From: Gemmatimonadaceae bacterium
GTDB taxonomy: Bacteria > Gemmatimonadota > Gemmatimonadetes > Gemmatimonadales > Gemmatimonadaceae
DNA length: 64,000 nt
Direction of reading: 5' to 3'
Assembly (NCBI GenBank): GCA_011525845.1
Contig: WYBP01000014.1
Coordinates: 186,001 to 250,000, forward strand
Positions 9,701 through 17,689 of this stretch are shown piece by piece. Made by a program: the position numbers and the translations under genes. Each line of letters opens with the position of its first letter. Positions within the stretch are counted from its first letter, which is position 1. The notes beneath the pieces are model-generated. The model worked only from the letters and a program-made list of their open reading frames with translations. It ran no database searches and had not been told where the DNA came from.

Positions 9701-9912
9701 CGGGCGGTCCGGGCGCGGGCGGCCCAGGCGGGGGCGGCTTCGGTCGTCCGCGTGGACCTGTGGCCGCACTCGCGGCACTCCCCAACGCATGGAACGGGAA
9801 TGGCGCGCGGCACGGCGGGTTGCCCGCGCCAAGCGGGACGCAACGCGCGGTGCTGGAGGAGGCGAAGGCCGTGCTGCGCGACGTCGAGCGGGAGCTGGCC
9901 CGCACGCCCTGA
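6790..9912 (+). CDS. Large secreted BNR / sortilin-like repeat protein
   Basis: Predicted 1040 aa from a GTG at 6790, which opens a signal peptide ending near ADHPAAAQ. The mature protein starts DALHFRSVGPAVMGGR, a hallmark of secreted WD40/YVTN/BNR-repeat proteins. Many Asp-box motifs (STDAGATW, SLDGGATW, SEDAGATW, SQDGGKTW) mark a VPS10/sortilin-type beta-propeller over about 750 residues. A FlgD-like Ig module follows (VKFTVTNDRGRVIREF), then a Gly/Arg-rich stretch and a helical tail. Relatives are often annotated as glycosyl hydrolases, but no glycosidase residues can be confirmed here. It is monocistronic and convergent with the helicase gene. Confidence 0.88.
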   Translation: MRRPSLVPPFAAVLAIASLADHPAAAQSPFDALHFRSVGPAVMGGRIHDVEVDPRDPATIYLGTAAGGIWKTTNKGTTWTPVFEGQPDNTFGDIAIFGGDSRIVWAGTGEQNNRQSSSWGGGVYRSTDAGATWSFVGLKETGSIAKVVTHPTDPNVAWVAAVGHLWKPSAERGVFKTTDAGRSWTKVLAVDTLTGATDLVIDPRNPNVLYAAMYQRLRTVFGFNGGGPGSGLYKSLDGGATWTMAESGLPTGDKGRIGLAIARSNPDVLVATVEHPGSGGTFRSEDAGATWKQVSRQNPRPMYYSKPVIDPTNDRRVWLMGVQPTKSEDGGTTFATLPNAPTYDVGLKDDHHSLWIDPRDPRHLLLGGDGGLHESWDMGLTYSRINNFSIAQFYRIAVDDRDPYWIYGGLQDAHSWMGPSATTHWLGILNSDWRQIGFSDGTGHAVDKRGHRFVYSTSSGGSITRVDAETGDRHDIQPVAPSGESYRYDWTAPVVASVHTAGTVYLGANKLLISRDFGSTWTATDDLTRRVNRDTLRIAGVLTPEIRISRNDGESNFSEITAFAESPLDRLVLWVGTDDGNVQLSQDGGKTWRELSAAITGVENGSFVDRIVASSASKGTAYVTFDRHRSGDFKPYIFRTTDFGRSWTAVTDGLPADAPVRSIVEYPGKAGVLFAGTERHVFYSTDAGARWTRLKGDLPTTRYDDLIVHPRTKDLVLGTHGRSIWILDDASPIAEWTPEVAAKRSHLFSVRQATIVNYWADVSTAAQGIYAAENPVEGAVFSYHLGRAAQSVKFTVTNDRGRVIREFAGPTAAGTLHRVNWDLRYPPASGGGFAGFARGGEEAGMEPPAGAAGGGGRAAGRVALPIPAHNIGPRGFYVSPGKFTVTMDVDGEKSTRTFDVRADPMLSATLADHKAREAFLLEAQEVHAKLVTATASFRTRLAAAATAADTARLAPLAERLGIPVAAARGAAGGPGAGGPGGGGFGRPRGPVAALAALPNAWNGNGARHGGLPAPSGTQRAVLEEAKAVLRDVERELARTP

Positions 9913-9932
9913 CGGGGTGACGCCGCGGCCGT

Positions 9933-9950
9933 GCGGGGCTAGCGCCCCGC
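9933..9950 (+). terminator. Bidirectional hairpin between convergent genes
   Basis: GCGGGGC-TAGC-GCCCCGC is a perfect seven-base-pair stem with a four-base loop, 21 bases after the BNR stop and overlapping the stop codon of the convergent helicase gene. There is no T-run. It could end transcription from either side. Confidence 0.4.
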
Positions 9951-11654
9951 GCGGTCGCGGCGGACCTGCAGCTTCTTCCCCTTGATCGTCGTCGCCGAGA
10001 GCACGGCGACGATCTCCTCCGCCATCTCCTCGGGCACCTCGACGATCGAGTGGCGGTCGAAGACCTGGATCGCGCCGATCGCGCTCCCCTCGAGCCCCAT
10101 CTCGTTCGCGATCGCGCCCACCAGGTCGCCGGGCCGGATCTTCAGCTTGCGGCCCCCGCCCACGTAGAGCTTCGCGACCTTCCCGCCGCGCACGCCGTGC
10201 ACCACGCGCCCGGGGTGCGCCGGCTTGGCGGACTTCCGCTCCGCGCGCTCCGCCGCGCGCGCGCGCGCCGGATGCGTCTCCTTCGCGGGCGCGGCGGCCG
10301 GGATCTCCGCGTCGTCCGCCTCACCGTCCATCGCCATCCCCTGCTTCACGGCGGCCGCCGCGATGTCGAGCAGCTCGAACTCCTCCGCGAGCGAGGCCAC
10401 CACGCCGCGGAACGCGTCGAGCTCGCCCCCCAGGATCACCTCGCGCAGCGCCGCGGTCGCGAGCTCGAGCCGCCGCGCCTTGAGGTCGGCCACCGTCGGG
10501 ACCGCCATGATCTCGATCTTCTGCCCGGTCACCCGCTCGATGTTCTTGAGCATCCGGTTCTCGCGCGGCTCGGCGAGCGTGATCGCCACCCCGCTCCGCC
10601 CCGCGCGTCCCGTGCGGCCGATGCGGTGCACGTACGCCTCGGCCGCGGAGGGCACGTCGTAGTTCACCACGTGCGAGACATGCTCCACGTCGAGCCCGCG
10701 CGCCGCGACGTCGGTCGCGATGAGGAGGTCCGCGGTGTTCGCGCGGAACTTCTTCATCACGCGGTCGCGCTGGTCCTGCGAGAGCCCGCCGTGCAGCGCC
10801 TCCGCGCGGTAGCCGCGCGCGTTCAGCGTCTCGGCGAGCTGGTCCACCTCCGTGCGCGTGCGGCAGAAGACGATCGCGCTCTGGGGGTGCTCCACGTCGA
10901 GGATCCGGCCGAGCGCGGTCATCTTGTGGGCGCGCGCGACGACGTACGCCACCTGCAGCACCTTGGAGGCGCGCCCGGCCTTCACGGCCTCGCGGTCGAT
11001 CCGGATCACCTCCGGGTCGCGGAGGTGCGTCTTGGCGATCGCCGTGATGCGGGGGGCGAGCGTCGCCGAGAAGAGTGCGACCTGCTTCTCCGCCGGCGTC
11101 GCGGCGAGGATCGCCTCGAGGTCCTCGGCGAACCCCATGTCGAGCATCTCGTCTGCCTCGTCGAGCACCACGGTGCGCACGGCCGCGAGGTGCACCGTCT
11201 TGCGGCGGATGTGGTCGAGCGCGCGCCCCGGCGTCGCGATCACCACGTCCACGCCGCGCTTGAGGGAGCGGATCTGCGTCTCCATCGACGCCCCACCATA
11301 GATCGGGAGCGCCACCGCGCCGAGTCCCTTGCCGTAGCGATGAATCGCCTCGGCCACCTGCATCGCGAGCTCGCGCGTGGGGACGAGGACGAGTGCGGCC
11401 GTGCGCTCGCGCGGCGGTGCGCCCGTGTTCAGGCGGTGGAGGAGCGGGAGCGCGAACGCGGCGGTCTTTCCCGTGCCCGTCGCGGCCTGCGCGAGCACGT
11501 CGCGCCCCGCGAGGAGGGGCGGGATCGCCGCGCGCTGGATGGGGGTGGGTTCCTCGTACCCGAGCGTCTCGAGCGCCGAGAGCACGCGCTCGTCGAGTTC
11601 GAGGGCGGTGAAGCCGGCGGGGGTGTCTGTTTCAGGGCGCGAGGGCATGCCCAA
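9939..11654 (-). CDS. deaD: DEAD-box ATP-dependent RNA helicase with DbpA-type RNA-binding domain
   Basis: Predicted 571 aa. All core motifs are visible: Q motif (FTALELDERVLSALETLGY), Walker A (AATGTGKT), DEAD (VLDEADEML), SAT (LFSATL) and motif VI (HRIGRTGRAGR). A basic linker of about 70 residues leads to a C-terminal DbpA/CsdA RNA-binding domain (KLYVGGGRKLKIRPGDLVG, then IQVFDRHSIVEVP). This architecture matches DeaD/CsdA proteins, which unwind structured RNA during ribosome assembly, mRNA decay and cold adaptation. It is a single gene on its strand; the desaturase upstream is probably transcribed separately. Confidence 0.93.
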   Translation of the reverse strand: MGMPSRPETDTPAGFTALELDERVLSALETLGYEEPTPIQRAAIPPLLAGRDVLAQAATGTGKTAAFALPLLHRLNTGAPPRERTAALVLVPTRELAMQVAEAIHRYGKGLGAVALPIYGGASMETQIRSLKRGVDVVIATPGRALDHIRRKTVHLAAVRTVVLDEADEMLDMGFAEDLEAILAATPAEKQVALFSATLAPRITAIAKTHLRDPEVIRIDREAVKAGRASKVLQVAYVVARAHKMTALGRILDVEHPQSAIVFCRTRTEVDQLAETLNARGYRAEALHGGLSQDQRDRVMKKFRANTADLLIATDVAARGLDVEHVSHVVNYDVPSAAEAYVHRIGRTGRAGRSGVAITLAEPRENRMLKNIERVTGQKIEIMAVPTVADLKARRLELATAALREVILGGELDAFRGVVASLAEEFELLDIAAAAVKQGMAMDGEADDAEIPAAAPAKETHPARARAAERAERKSAKPAHPGRVVHGVRGGKVAKLYVGGGRKLKIRPGDLVGAIANEMGLEGSAIGAIQVFDRHSIVEVPEEMAEEIVAVLSATTIKGKKLQVRRDRAGR

Positions 11655-11679
11655 AGCTACACCCCGCGTCTCCGGCTCA

Positions 11680-11702
11680 TCGGTCGGGGAAGCGCCGACC
11701 GA
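11680..11702 (-). terminator. Hairpin after the desaturase gene
   Basis: Perfect 8-bp arms TCGGTCGG/CCGACCGA enclose a 7-nt loop, 25 bases past the desaturase stop and before the helicase start on the same strand. It is a likely terminator or pause despite the absence of a T-run. Confidence 0.45.
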
Positions 11703-11726
11703 GCAGTGGGCGCGTCGGCAGGCGTG

Positions 11727-12764
11727 TCAGCCTGCGCGCTGGAGCTTCCGGTACTCGCGGAACCCGATCATGCGCCCGCTCCCCTCGTCCCACAGCGTCA
11801 ACCGCAGCGTGCGGAAGGCCGTGCGGAGCGTGAGCTCCGGCGCCGCGTGGAAGATCGGGTTCTCCTCGTGTGCGCGCTTGAGCCGGTAGTTCGGGATCTT
11901 GGGGCCCAGGTGGTGCACGTGGTGCAGCCCGATGTGCCCGGTGAACCAGTTGAGCACCGCCGGCATGCGCAGGTGCGAGCTGCCGGTGATCGCGGCCGTG
12001 GCGTAATCCCACGACTTGCCGCGCTCCCAGTAGGCCTCCTCGAACTGGTGCTGCACGTAGAAGAGCCAGATCCCGCCGGCCGCGGCGAGGTAGTAGGCGG
12101 GCATGTAGAGGAGGAAGACCGACTTCCACCCGAACGCCACGATCCCGATCGCGACCAGGCCGAGGAGCGCGGCGTTGGTCATCCAGACGTTCCAGAGCTG
12201 CTGCGCACCCGAGGCCACGCTCGGCGCGCGGAAGCGCTGGAGGATCATCATGTGCAGCGGACCGACGCCGAAGAGCACGAAGGGGTGCCGGTAGAGCCGG
12301 TACTTGAAGCGGCCCCAGGGCGAGAGCGCCTCGTACTCGGCCACCGTCAGCGTCGTCACGTCGCCGTACCCGCGCCGGTCGAGGTCGCCGGAGGATGCGT
12401 GGTGGAGCGCGTGCTCGCGTCGCCACTGCGAGTAGGGCGTGAAGGTGAGCACGCCCGTGATGAAGCCCACCGTGTCGTTCGCCTTCGGCCAGGGGAAGAA
12501 GCTCCCGTGCCCGCAGTCGTGCATGATGATGAAGGTGCGGATCAGGAGCCCCGCGATCGGGAGGATCAGGAGCGCCGTCGCCCAGGGCGCGCGCTCCATC
12601 AGCCAGTAGCCGAGCCAGAGCGCCGCGACGAGCAGCACCAGCGTGACCGCCACCTGCCAGAGCGAACGCAGCGTGTCGGGGCCGGTGTAGCGGCCGATGA
12701 TCGCGCGCCACTCGGACGCGTCGAAGCGGCGGAGGGCGGGCTTCTGCTCGGCGGACTGCGCCAT
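11727..12764 (-). CDS. Membrane fatty acid desaturase
   Basis: Predicted 345 aa. The three histidine boxes of membrane di-iron desaturases are present in order: HDCGHGSFF, HALHHASSGD and HIGLHHVHHL. Hydrophobic segments lie around residues 40-85 and 185-215 (VTLVLLVAALWLGYWLM, LLGLVAIGIVAF). It should insert a double bond into acyl chains of membrane lipids using di-iron chemistry and an external electron donor. No ferredoxin or reductase gene is adjacent. Regiospecificity cannot be read from the sequence. Confidence 0.92.
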   Translation of the reverse strand: MAQSAEQKPALRRFDASEWRAIIGRYTGPDTLRSLWQVAVTLVLLVAALWLGYWLMERAPWATALLILPIAGLLIRTFIIMHDCGHGSFFPWPKANDTVGFITGVLTFTPYSQWRREHALHHASSGDLDRRGYGDVTTLTVAEYEALSPWGRFKYRLYRHPFVLFGVGPLHMMILQRFRAPSVASGAQQLWNVWMTNAALLGLVAIGIVAFGWKSVFLLYMPAYYLAAAGGIWLFYVQHQFEEAYWERGKSWDYATAAITGSSHLRMPAVLNWFTGHIGLHHVHHLGPKIPNYRLKRAHEENPIFHAAPELTLRTAFRTLRLTLWDEGSGRMIGFREYRKLQRAG

Positions 12765-12827
12765 GGGTCTCGGGTTCGGGGGGCCTGCGTCCTAACGTAC
12801 GGCGCCGGACCCGTGGGCGCTGACCGG

Positions 12828-13307
12828 CTAGGTCCGCGGGTTGATGCTCAGCAACTCCACCACGAAGACGAGGATGGCGTTCGGCGGGATACTACTTCCC
12901 GACCCCTGGCTCCCGTAGCCGAGCGCCGGGGGGATGATGAGCTGGCGCCGCCCGCCCACGCGCATCCCGCGGATCCCCTCGTCGAACCCGACCACGAGGT
13001 TGTTCAGGCCGATCACCACCGGCCCGAGCGTCCCCGTGTCGAACTGCACGCCGTTGCGCAGCCAGCCCGTGTAGCGGACCGTGACCGAGGTCCCCGTGTC
13101 GTCGGGCACCAGCGCGCCCCCGCCGATGACGATGTCACGGTAGTAGAGCCCGCTCTCCGTCCTGGTGGAGTTCGCGATGTCCACGCCGAGAGAGGCCGCG
13201 TAGTTCGTCTTCTCGAGGTCCGGCTGGAAGGGGCCGGGGCCGCAGGAGGCGAGGAGGGCGGCGGCGGCGAGGATGGCGAGCGGGAAGGAAGCGGCTTTGC
13301 GGGACAT
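12828..13307 (-). CDS. FKBP-type peptidyl-prolyl isomerase, lipoprotein
   Basis: Predicted 159 aa. A lipobox (AAALLASCGPG) predicts membrane anchoring. The FKBP fold is clear: VTVRYTGWLRNGVQFDTG, VVGFDEGIRGMRVGGRRQL, IIPPALGYGSQGSGSSIPPNA and LVFVVELLSI. It should catalyse cis-trans proline isomerisation during periplasmic folding. Its start is 45 bases past the AraC gene on the same strand, so the two could be cotranscribed. Confidence 0.93.
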   Translation of the reverse strand: MSRKAASFPLAILAAAALLASCGPGPFQPDLEKTNYAASLGVDIANSTRTESGLYYRDIVIGGGALVPDDTGTSVTVRYTGWLRNGVQFDTGTLGPVVIGLNNLVVGFDEGIRGMRVGGRRQLIIPPALGYGSQGSGSSIPPNAILVFVVELLSINPRT

Positions 13308-13351
13308 CGGTATCGGCTGGAGGCGGTGGATCGGTCCCTCAAGATACCCTG

Positions 13352-14302
13352 TCAGGGCGCCGGAGTGGCATTCCGCCGGACGGATCTTCGGTAGGTCCCG
13401 GGCGCCGTGCGCACCGTCCTCCGGAACGCCCGCGAGAGCGAGGCCGAGGAGTCGTACCCGACCTCGGTGGCGATCCGGTCCAGGGAGAGGTCGGATTCGG
13501 CGAGGAGCCGCCGCGCGTTCTGCACGCGCCAGAGCGTGAGGTAGCGGTGCGGCGTCTCGCCGACCACCGCCTTGAAGCGGTCCGCGAATGCGCTCCGCCC
13601 CATCGCCGCGCGCCGGGCGAGCTCGTCGAGGGTCCAGCGCTTCGCCGGCTCCTTGTGCATCGCCGCGAGCGCGGCCGCGAGACCGGGGTCCGCGAGCGCC
13701 GCGAGGATCCCCTGCTCGTGCCGAGACGACTCCGTCCAGGAACGCACCGCCTGTACGAAGAGCACCTCGGAGAGCCGGCGCGTCACCGCCTCGTGCCCGG
13801 GACGTCCCTCCAGCACCTCGCGCGTGATGAAGCGGAAGATGTTCTCCAGTGGCGAGTCCTTCACCATCTCGCTCCACCGCACGACGATCGCGGGCGGGAG
13901 CTGCGCCAGGAAGGAGTGGTCGAACCCGTCGTCGAAGGCGAAGTGCCCGCAGACGAGCCGCGTCGGGTTCCCGCGGTCCTCCCCGCCATGCACAAGCGCG
14001 CCCTCCCCCGTGAAGCCGGCTGCCTTCACCACCTCGTCCACCGTGCGGCAGGGCGTGTCCGGCGTGTCCGCCAGCACATGCTCGGCGCCGTGCGGGATCA
14101 GGATCAGGTCGCCGGGTTCGAGCAGGATCGCGGGCAGGTCGGGCATCACGCGCGCCCAGCAGGCGCCGCGCACCATCAGGTGGAAGCGCGCCACTCGCTC
14201 GAACTGCGGCACGCGCAGCCCCCACGGCCGGCCGAACTCGGTGGAGAAGTAGAGCGTGCCCCGCAGCCGGAGCGCGCCCAGGATGTCGCTCAGTACGTCC
14301 AT
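13352..14302 (-). CDS. AraC-family transcriptional regulator (cupin sensor)
   Basis: Predicted 316 aa. The N-terminal ~190 residues form a cupin-like sensor domain of the AraC-binding type (RFHLMVRGACWA, LEPGDLILIPHGAEH). The C-terminal ~100 residues carry two helix-turn-helix units (TLDELARRAAMGRSAFADRF, LDRIATEVGYDSSASLSRAF). The ATG at 14302 is chosen because the cupin begins right after it. It is divergent from the DUF4142-cupredoxin operon across a 157-bp AT-richer gap, making that operon a plausible target. The ligand is unknown. Confidence 0.92.
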   Translation of the reverse strand: MDVLSDILGALRLRGTLYFSTEFGRPWGLRVPQFERVARFHLMVRGACWARVMPDLPAILLEPGDLILIPHGAEHVLADTPDTPCRTVDEVVKAAGFTGEGALVHGGEDRGNPTRLVCGHFAFDDGFDHSFLAQLPPAIVVRWSEMVKDSPLENIFRFITREVLEGRPGHEAVTRRLSEVLFVQAVRSWTESSRHEQGILAALADPGLAAALAAMHKEPAKRWTLDELARRAAMGRSAFADRFKAVVGETPHRYLTLWRVQNARRLLAESDLSLDRIATEVGYDSSASLSRAFRRTVRTAPGTYRRSVRRNATPAP

Positions 14303-14459
14303 GTCTGACGATAGCACATCAACTGAGGATTCCGATAGCCCCGGACGAATCGCCAAGAAATATGGTTTTTTTGTGATGGAATCGCCGGATTTTTCGGGTG
14401 ATAGTCCTTGGCACCGGTGCCACTTCGGCGCCGCATCCACCAGCCCCACGGAGGCATCC
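14303..14459. promoter_or_regulatory. Divergent promoter region, AraC regulator / DUF4142 operon
   Basis: This 157-bp intergenic stretch separates divergent genes and is much more AT-rich than its surroundings, with a run of seven T around 14366-14372 and a TTTTTC tract near 14392. It must hold both promoters. I see no convincing -35/-10 pair or clean dyad to call as the AraC operator. Confidence 0.5.
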
Positions 14460-14987
14460 ATGAAGTCCCTCATCCTCGCCGCGGCGCTCGCCCTGGCATC
14501 GTCCACCGCCCTGCCCGCGCAGGCCCAGCTGAACGACCTCGAGATGGCGCACGTGGCCGTCACGGCGAGCAACATCGACATCGCCTATGCGCATCTCGCG
14601 CTCGCCTTCTCCGCCGACCCCGCCATCCGCGAGTTCGCCGAGACGATGATCCGCGACCATGCGGCGGTGAACGGACAGGTGGCCGCCCTCGCGAAGCGCC
14701 TCAACGTCACGGCGCAGGACAACGCGATGAGCCGGCAGCTGCTGGCCGACGCGGCGCGCATCAAGGACGAGATGAGCCGGCTGCGCGGCGCCGAGTTCGA
14801 CCGGTACTACGCGAAGAACGAGCTCGCGTACCACAAGACGGTGAACGGCGTCGTGGCGGAGAGCTTCATCCCGAACGTCAAGAACGCCGAGGTGAAGCAG
14901 GCGTTCCAGCAGGCACTCACGATCTTCCGCGGGCACGAGCAGCACGCCGCGAAGATGGCGGGTCGCCTCGCCGGCTCCGGGCAGTGA
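14460..14987 (+). CDS. DUF4142 exported protein
   Basis: Predicted 175 aa. A signal peptide (MKSLILAAALALASSTALPAQA) is followed by an all-helical domain typical of DUF4142, a ferritin-like four-helix family. Characteristic stretches are IREFAETMIRDHAAVNGQV and AYHKTVNGVV. Function is not established; family members are often stress-linked periplasmic proteins. It overlaps the cupredoxin gene by four bases (GTGA), so the two are translationally coupled. Confidence 0.9.
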   Translation: MKSLILAAALALASSTALPAQAQLNDLEMAHVAVTASNIDIAYAHLALAFSADPAIREFAETMIRDHAAVNGQVAALAKRLNVTAQDNAMSRQLLADAARIKDEMSRLRGAEFDRYYAKNELAYHKTVNGVVAESFIPNVKNAEVKQAFQQALTIFRGHEQHAAKMAGRLAGSGQ

Positions 14988-15319
14988 CGCACCTCTCCCA
15001 TTGTCGCCGGCACCTGGCGGCGGCCCTCGCCTCGGCGTGGGTCGCGGCCGGGTGCTCGGCGCCCGCGCCGGCGCGCCACGAGGTCGACGTGCGGGACCTC
15101 GCGTTCGCACCGGGTGCGCTCGCTGTCGCCGTGGGCGACACCGTCACCTGGGTGAACCACGACATCGTGCCGCACACCGTGACGCGCGCGGATGGCGCGT
15201 GGGATTCCGGCGAGGTGCTCCCCGGTGCGCGGTACACGGTGGTCGTCGATGCTGCGGGCCTGCTCTCCTACCTCTGCCGGTACCATCCGACGATGACCGG
15301 AACGCTCACCGTGCGCTGA
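14984..15319 (+). CDS. Plastocyanin-like cupredoxin lipoprotein
   Basis: Predicted 111 aa from a GTG that overlaps the DUF4142 stop. A lipobox-like WVAAGCSA ends the signal. The mature part is a single type I copper domain. Likely copper ligands are the His in NHDIVPHTVT and the Cys, His and Met in YLCRYHPTMTG, the compact loop of amicyanin/plastocyanin types. It probably carries electrons or buffers copper in the periplasm alongside the DUF4142 protein. Confidence 0.9.
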   Translation: MTHLSHCRRHLAAALASAWVAAGCSAPAPARHEVDVRDLAFAPGALAVAVGDTVTWVNHDIVPHTVTRADGAWDSGEVLPGARYTVVVDAAGLLSYLCRYHPTMTGTLTVR

Positions 15320-15339
15320 TCAGGCGCCGTCGCCCGCGG

Positions 15340-16587
15340 TCAGAGGTACTTCCGCGGCGGCACGAGGAGGCTGCCGAAGAGCAGCCCTGCGGTGAGCGCG
15401 AGCAGCGCGCTCATCACGGCCACCAGCGTGTCCACGCCGAGGGCGTAGTCGCGCTCCATCACGGCCCCGAGCGCCCGGAAGCCCACGCTCCCCGGCACGA
15501 GGAGCATGATCCCGGGGAGCCGCACGAGCACGCCTGGTCGGCCGCGGGCACGGCCATAGAGGTTGGAGAGCGCCGCGATGGAGAGGCTCGCGACGAACAC
15601 GCCCCCCGCGAAGGCGCCCTCGCCGAGCCAGTTGCCCGAGACGCGCGTGAGCACGTAGCCGAGGATCGCGCTCGCCATGACGAGGGGGATGTCGCGCTTG
15701 GTGGCGCGGAAGAGGATCGCGAATGACGCCGCGGCGAGCACCGAGCCGATCACCTCCACGGACTGTGGCAGCACCGCCGGCGCGGCCTGCTGCGGGATCC
15801 ACCCCACCGCGGTCATCAGCTGGCTCGCGGCCACGCTCCCGAAGGTGAGCTTGAGGAGCGTCGTCATCGCGCCGGCGAAGCGGGCCGTGCCCGACGCGAG
15901 TTGCTGGGTGGCGAGCTCGGTCACCGCTGTGGTGAGGGTGAGCCCGGGCATCAGCACGATCAGCGCGGCGACGATCACCGTCTGCAGCGAGAGCGGGGCG
16001 ACGAAGTGCGCGAACGCCGTGGCCAGCGTGGTGGCGACGAGCGCGGCCACCGCCTCGCTCGCCGCGCCCAGGTGCGGGCGCGTGCTGCTGAGCAGTGCGA
16101 TCCACCCGATCACGAGCCCGAGCACGCCGGCCACGGAGATATCGAGCCAGTCGGTGCGGAGGAGCCCCGCCACCGCCGACGCGGCGAGTCCGAAGGCGGC
16201 GACGTTCGCGAGCTGCCGCCGCTTGCCGAAGGGCCGGTCCACCGCGCGGAGCCGATCCCACGCCGCGGGGAGGTCGATCCGCTTCGCGATCACGTCCTCG
16301 ACGATCCGCTCCATCTCGGCGAGCGCCGTCAAGTCCACCTGCCCCGGCTCCAGCCGGAGCACCCGCGTCTGCTGCGACCCGCGGAGCGAATCGCCGTCGC
16401 CGAGCGAGAGGAGGAGTCCGGTGGGGGTGGACCAGATCTCCGCGGTCACGTTCAGCGCGCGCGCGGTGGCGTGCACCGCGCCCTCGAGGCGCGAGGCGGA
16501 GACCCCAGCGATGTGAAGGCGGCGGCCGAGCTCGGTGAGGAAGCGGACGCGTTCGTCGAGGTCGCTCACTTCTGCGGCGCCAGCCAC
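15340..16587 (-). CDS. ThrE-type threonine/serine exporter family protein
   Basis: Predicted 415 aa. A cytoplasmic N-terminal domain (FLTELGRRLHIAGVSASRLE, LLLSLGDGDSLRGSQQ) resembles the ThrE/DUF1212 module. It is followed by about ten membrane helices, combining the ThrE and ThrE_2 halves in one chain (VIVAALIVLMPGLTLTTAV, GIMLLVPGSVGFRALGAVM). Family members export threonine, serine or related small molecules. The start lies inside the 3' end of the S9 hydrolase gene, a 22-base overlap. Internal starts would shorten it slightly. Confidence 0.88.
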   Translation of the reverse strand: MAGAAEVSDLDERVRFLTELGRRLHIAGVSASRLEGAVHATARALNVTAEIWSTPTGLLLSLGDGDSLRGSQQTRVLRLEPGQVDLTALAEMERIVEDVIAKRIDLPAAWDRLRAVDRPFGKRRQLANVAAFGLAASAVAGLLRTDWLDISVAGVLGLVIGWIALLSSTRPHLGAASEAVAALVATTLATAFAHFVAPLSLQTVIVAALIVLMPGLTLTTAVTELATQQLASGTARFAGAMTTLLKLTFGSVAASQLMTAVGWIPQQAAPAVLPQSVEVIGSVLAAASFAILFRATKRDIPLVMASAILGYVLTRVSGNWLGEGAFAGGVFVASLSIAALSNLYGRARGRPGVLVRLPGIMLLVPGSVGFRALGAVMERDYALGVDTLVAVMSALLALTAGLLFGSLLVPPRKYL

Positions 16588-17642
16588 TTGTCGAAGAAGG
16601 CCCAGACGCGGTTCCAGGAGTCCACCTGCTCCGGCGAGTCCTCGCGCAGGAGGGTCTCGCGGTTCACGCGGCGGCTGAAGGTGTGCCCCACACTCGCGGG
16701 CCCCGGCGTCGGGTCCCAGTAGATCTTCGTCTCCGCGAGGTCCGGCCTCCGCGCCACCAGCGCGTCGATCAGCGGGCGCGCCTCCACGAAGTCGACGTCC
16801 GTGTCGTTGCTGGCCACGTGCACCAGGAGCGGACGCTTGAGGCTGTCCACATGGTAGTACGGGGAGCGGCGCACGTACTCGTCCCGCTGCTCGAACGGCA
16901 GCCCGGCGAGCTCCTTCTGCGTGGAGAAGCTCCGCTGGTACCCCGGCCCCTTATAAGAAAGGCGGAAGATGAGGTTCGTCACTGGCACGATCGCGGCGCC
17001 GGCCACGAAGCGCGCGCGGTCGCCGCGCATCATCAGGTGCGCGGTGATGAACCCCCCATGGCTCCACCCCATCACGCCGATGCGCGCCGGGTCCACCTCG
17101 GCGCGGCGGCCAAGGAAGTCCACCGCGTCCTCCACGTCGTCCACTTCCTTCCCGCCGTAGTCGATCGCGTTGTAGTGCGCCGCGCCATAGCCGGTGGAGC
17201 CACGGTAGTCGGGCGCGACCACCACGTACCCCTTCTGCACCGCCTCGATGATGAAGGGGAGGTAGTTCTGGTCCCAGTTCCCGTGCACGCCGCCATGCAC
17301 CCAGACGAGCGCGGCGTGCGCCTTCGGGCCGCGGGGCGTGAGTGGGGAGAAGACGTACGCCGGGATCTCGAGTCCGTCGAGGCGGCTCTTGTACGAGGTC
17401 TTCTCGTACTGCATCACGCCGCGGCTGCGCGCCGCGAAGATGCTGTCGGTGCGGGCCTTGGCGGCGATCTGCTGCGCGAAGTTCGCCTGCGGGTGTTCCT
17501 CGTGCCGGTCGCTCACGTAGAGCAGAGCGGCGCGGGCGGAGTCCATCGCCACCGGGGCGCGGCGGGGGGCCTGCTGTGCGAGGAGTGGCGCCGCGATGGG
17601 TGCGGCGAGCAGGAGGGCGGCGAGCGATGTGAGGGGTCTCAT
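16566..17642 (-). CDS. Exported S9-like alpha/beta hydrolase (prolyl oligopeptidase family)
   Basis: Predicted 358 aa. The signal peptide MRPLTSLAALLLAAPIAAPL fixes the ATG at 17642; an ATG four codons earlier is possible. The catalytic domain has nucleophile elbow GWSHGGF, an acid in ASNDTDVDF and a His in SVGHTF near the C-terminus. An oxyanion region is visible in YVVVAPDYRGSTGYG. The beta-propeller of full-length S9 enzymes is missing, so it is a stand-alone catalytic domain, perhaps a dipeptidyl peptidase or esterase. Confidence 0.87.
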   Translation of the reverse strand: MRPLTSLAALLLAAPIAAPLLAQQAPRRAPVAMDSARAALLYVSDRHEEHPQANFAQQIAAKARTDSIFAARSRGVMQYEKTSYKSRLDGLEIPAYVFSPLTPRGPKAHAALVWVHGGVHGNWDQNYLPFIIEAVQKGYVVVAPDYRGSTGYGAAHYNAIDYGGKEVDDVEDAVDFLGRRAEVDPARIGVMGWSHGGFITAHLMMRGDRARFVAGAAIVPVTNLIFRLSYKGPGYQRSFSTQKELAGLPFEQRDEYVRRSPYYHVDSLKRPLLVHVASNDTDVDFVEARPLIDALVARRPDLAETKIYWDPTPGPASVGHTFSRRVNRETLLREDSPEQVDSWNRVWAFFDKWLAPQK

Positions 17643-17689
17643 GCGCCTAAGCATCGCACATCCGCCCGCCTGCAGCCACGGTCCCGGGA

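Noticed and set aside
10050-13394. Plus-strand open frame of about 1100 codons across helicase, desaturase and FKBP genes
   Set aside because: It spans three real genes on the other strand and shows no domain; a GC-driven artefact.
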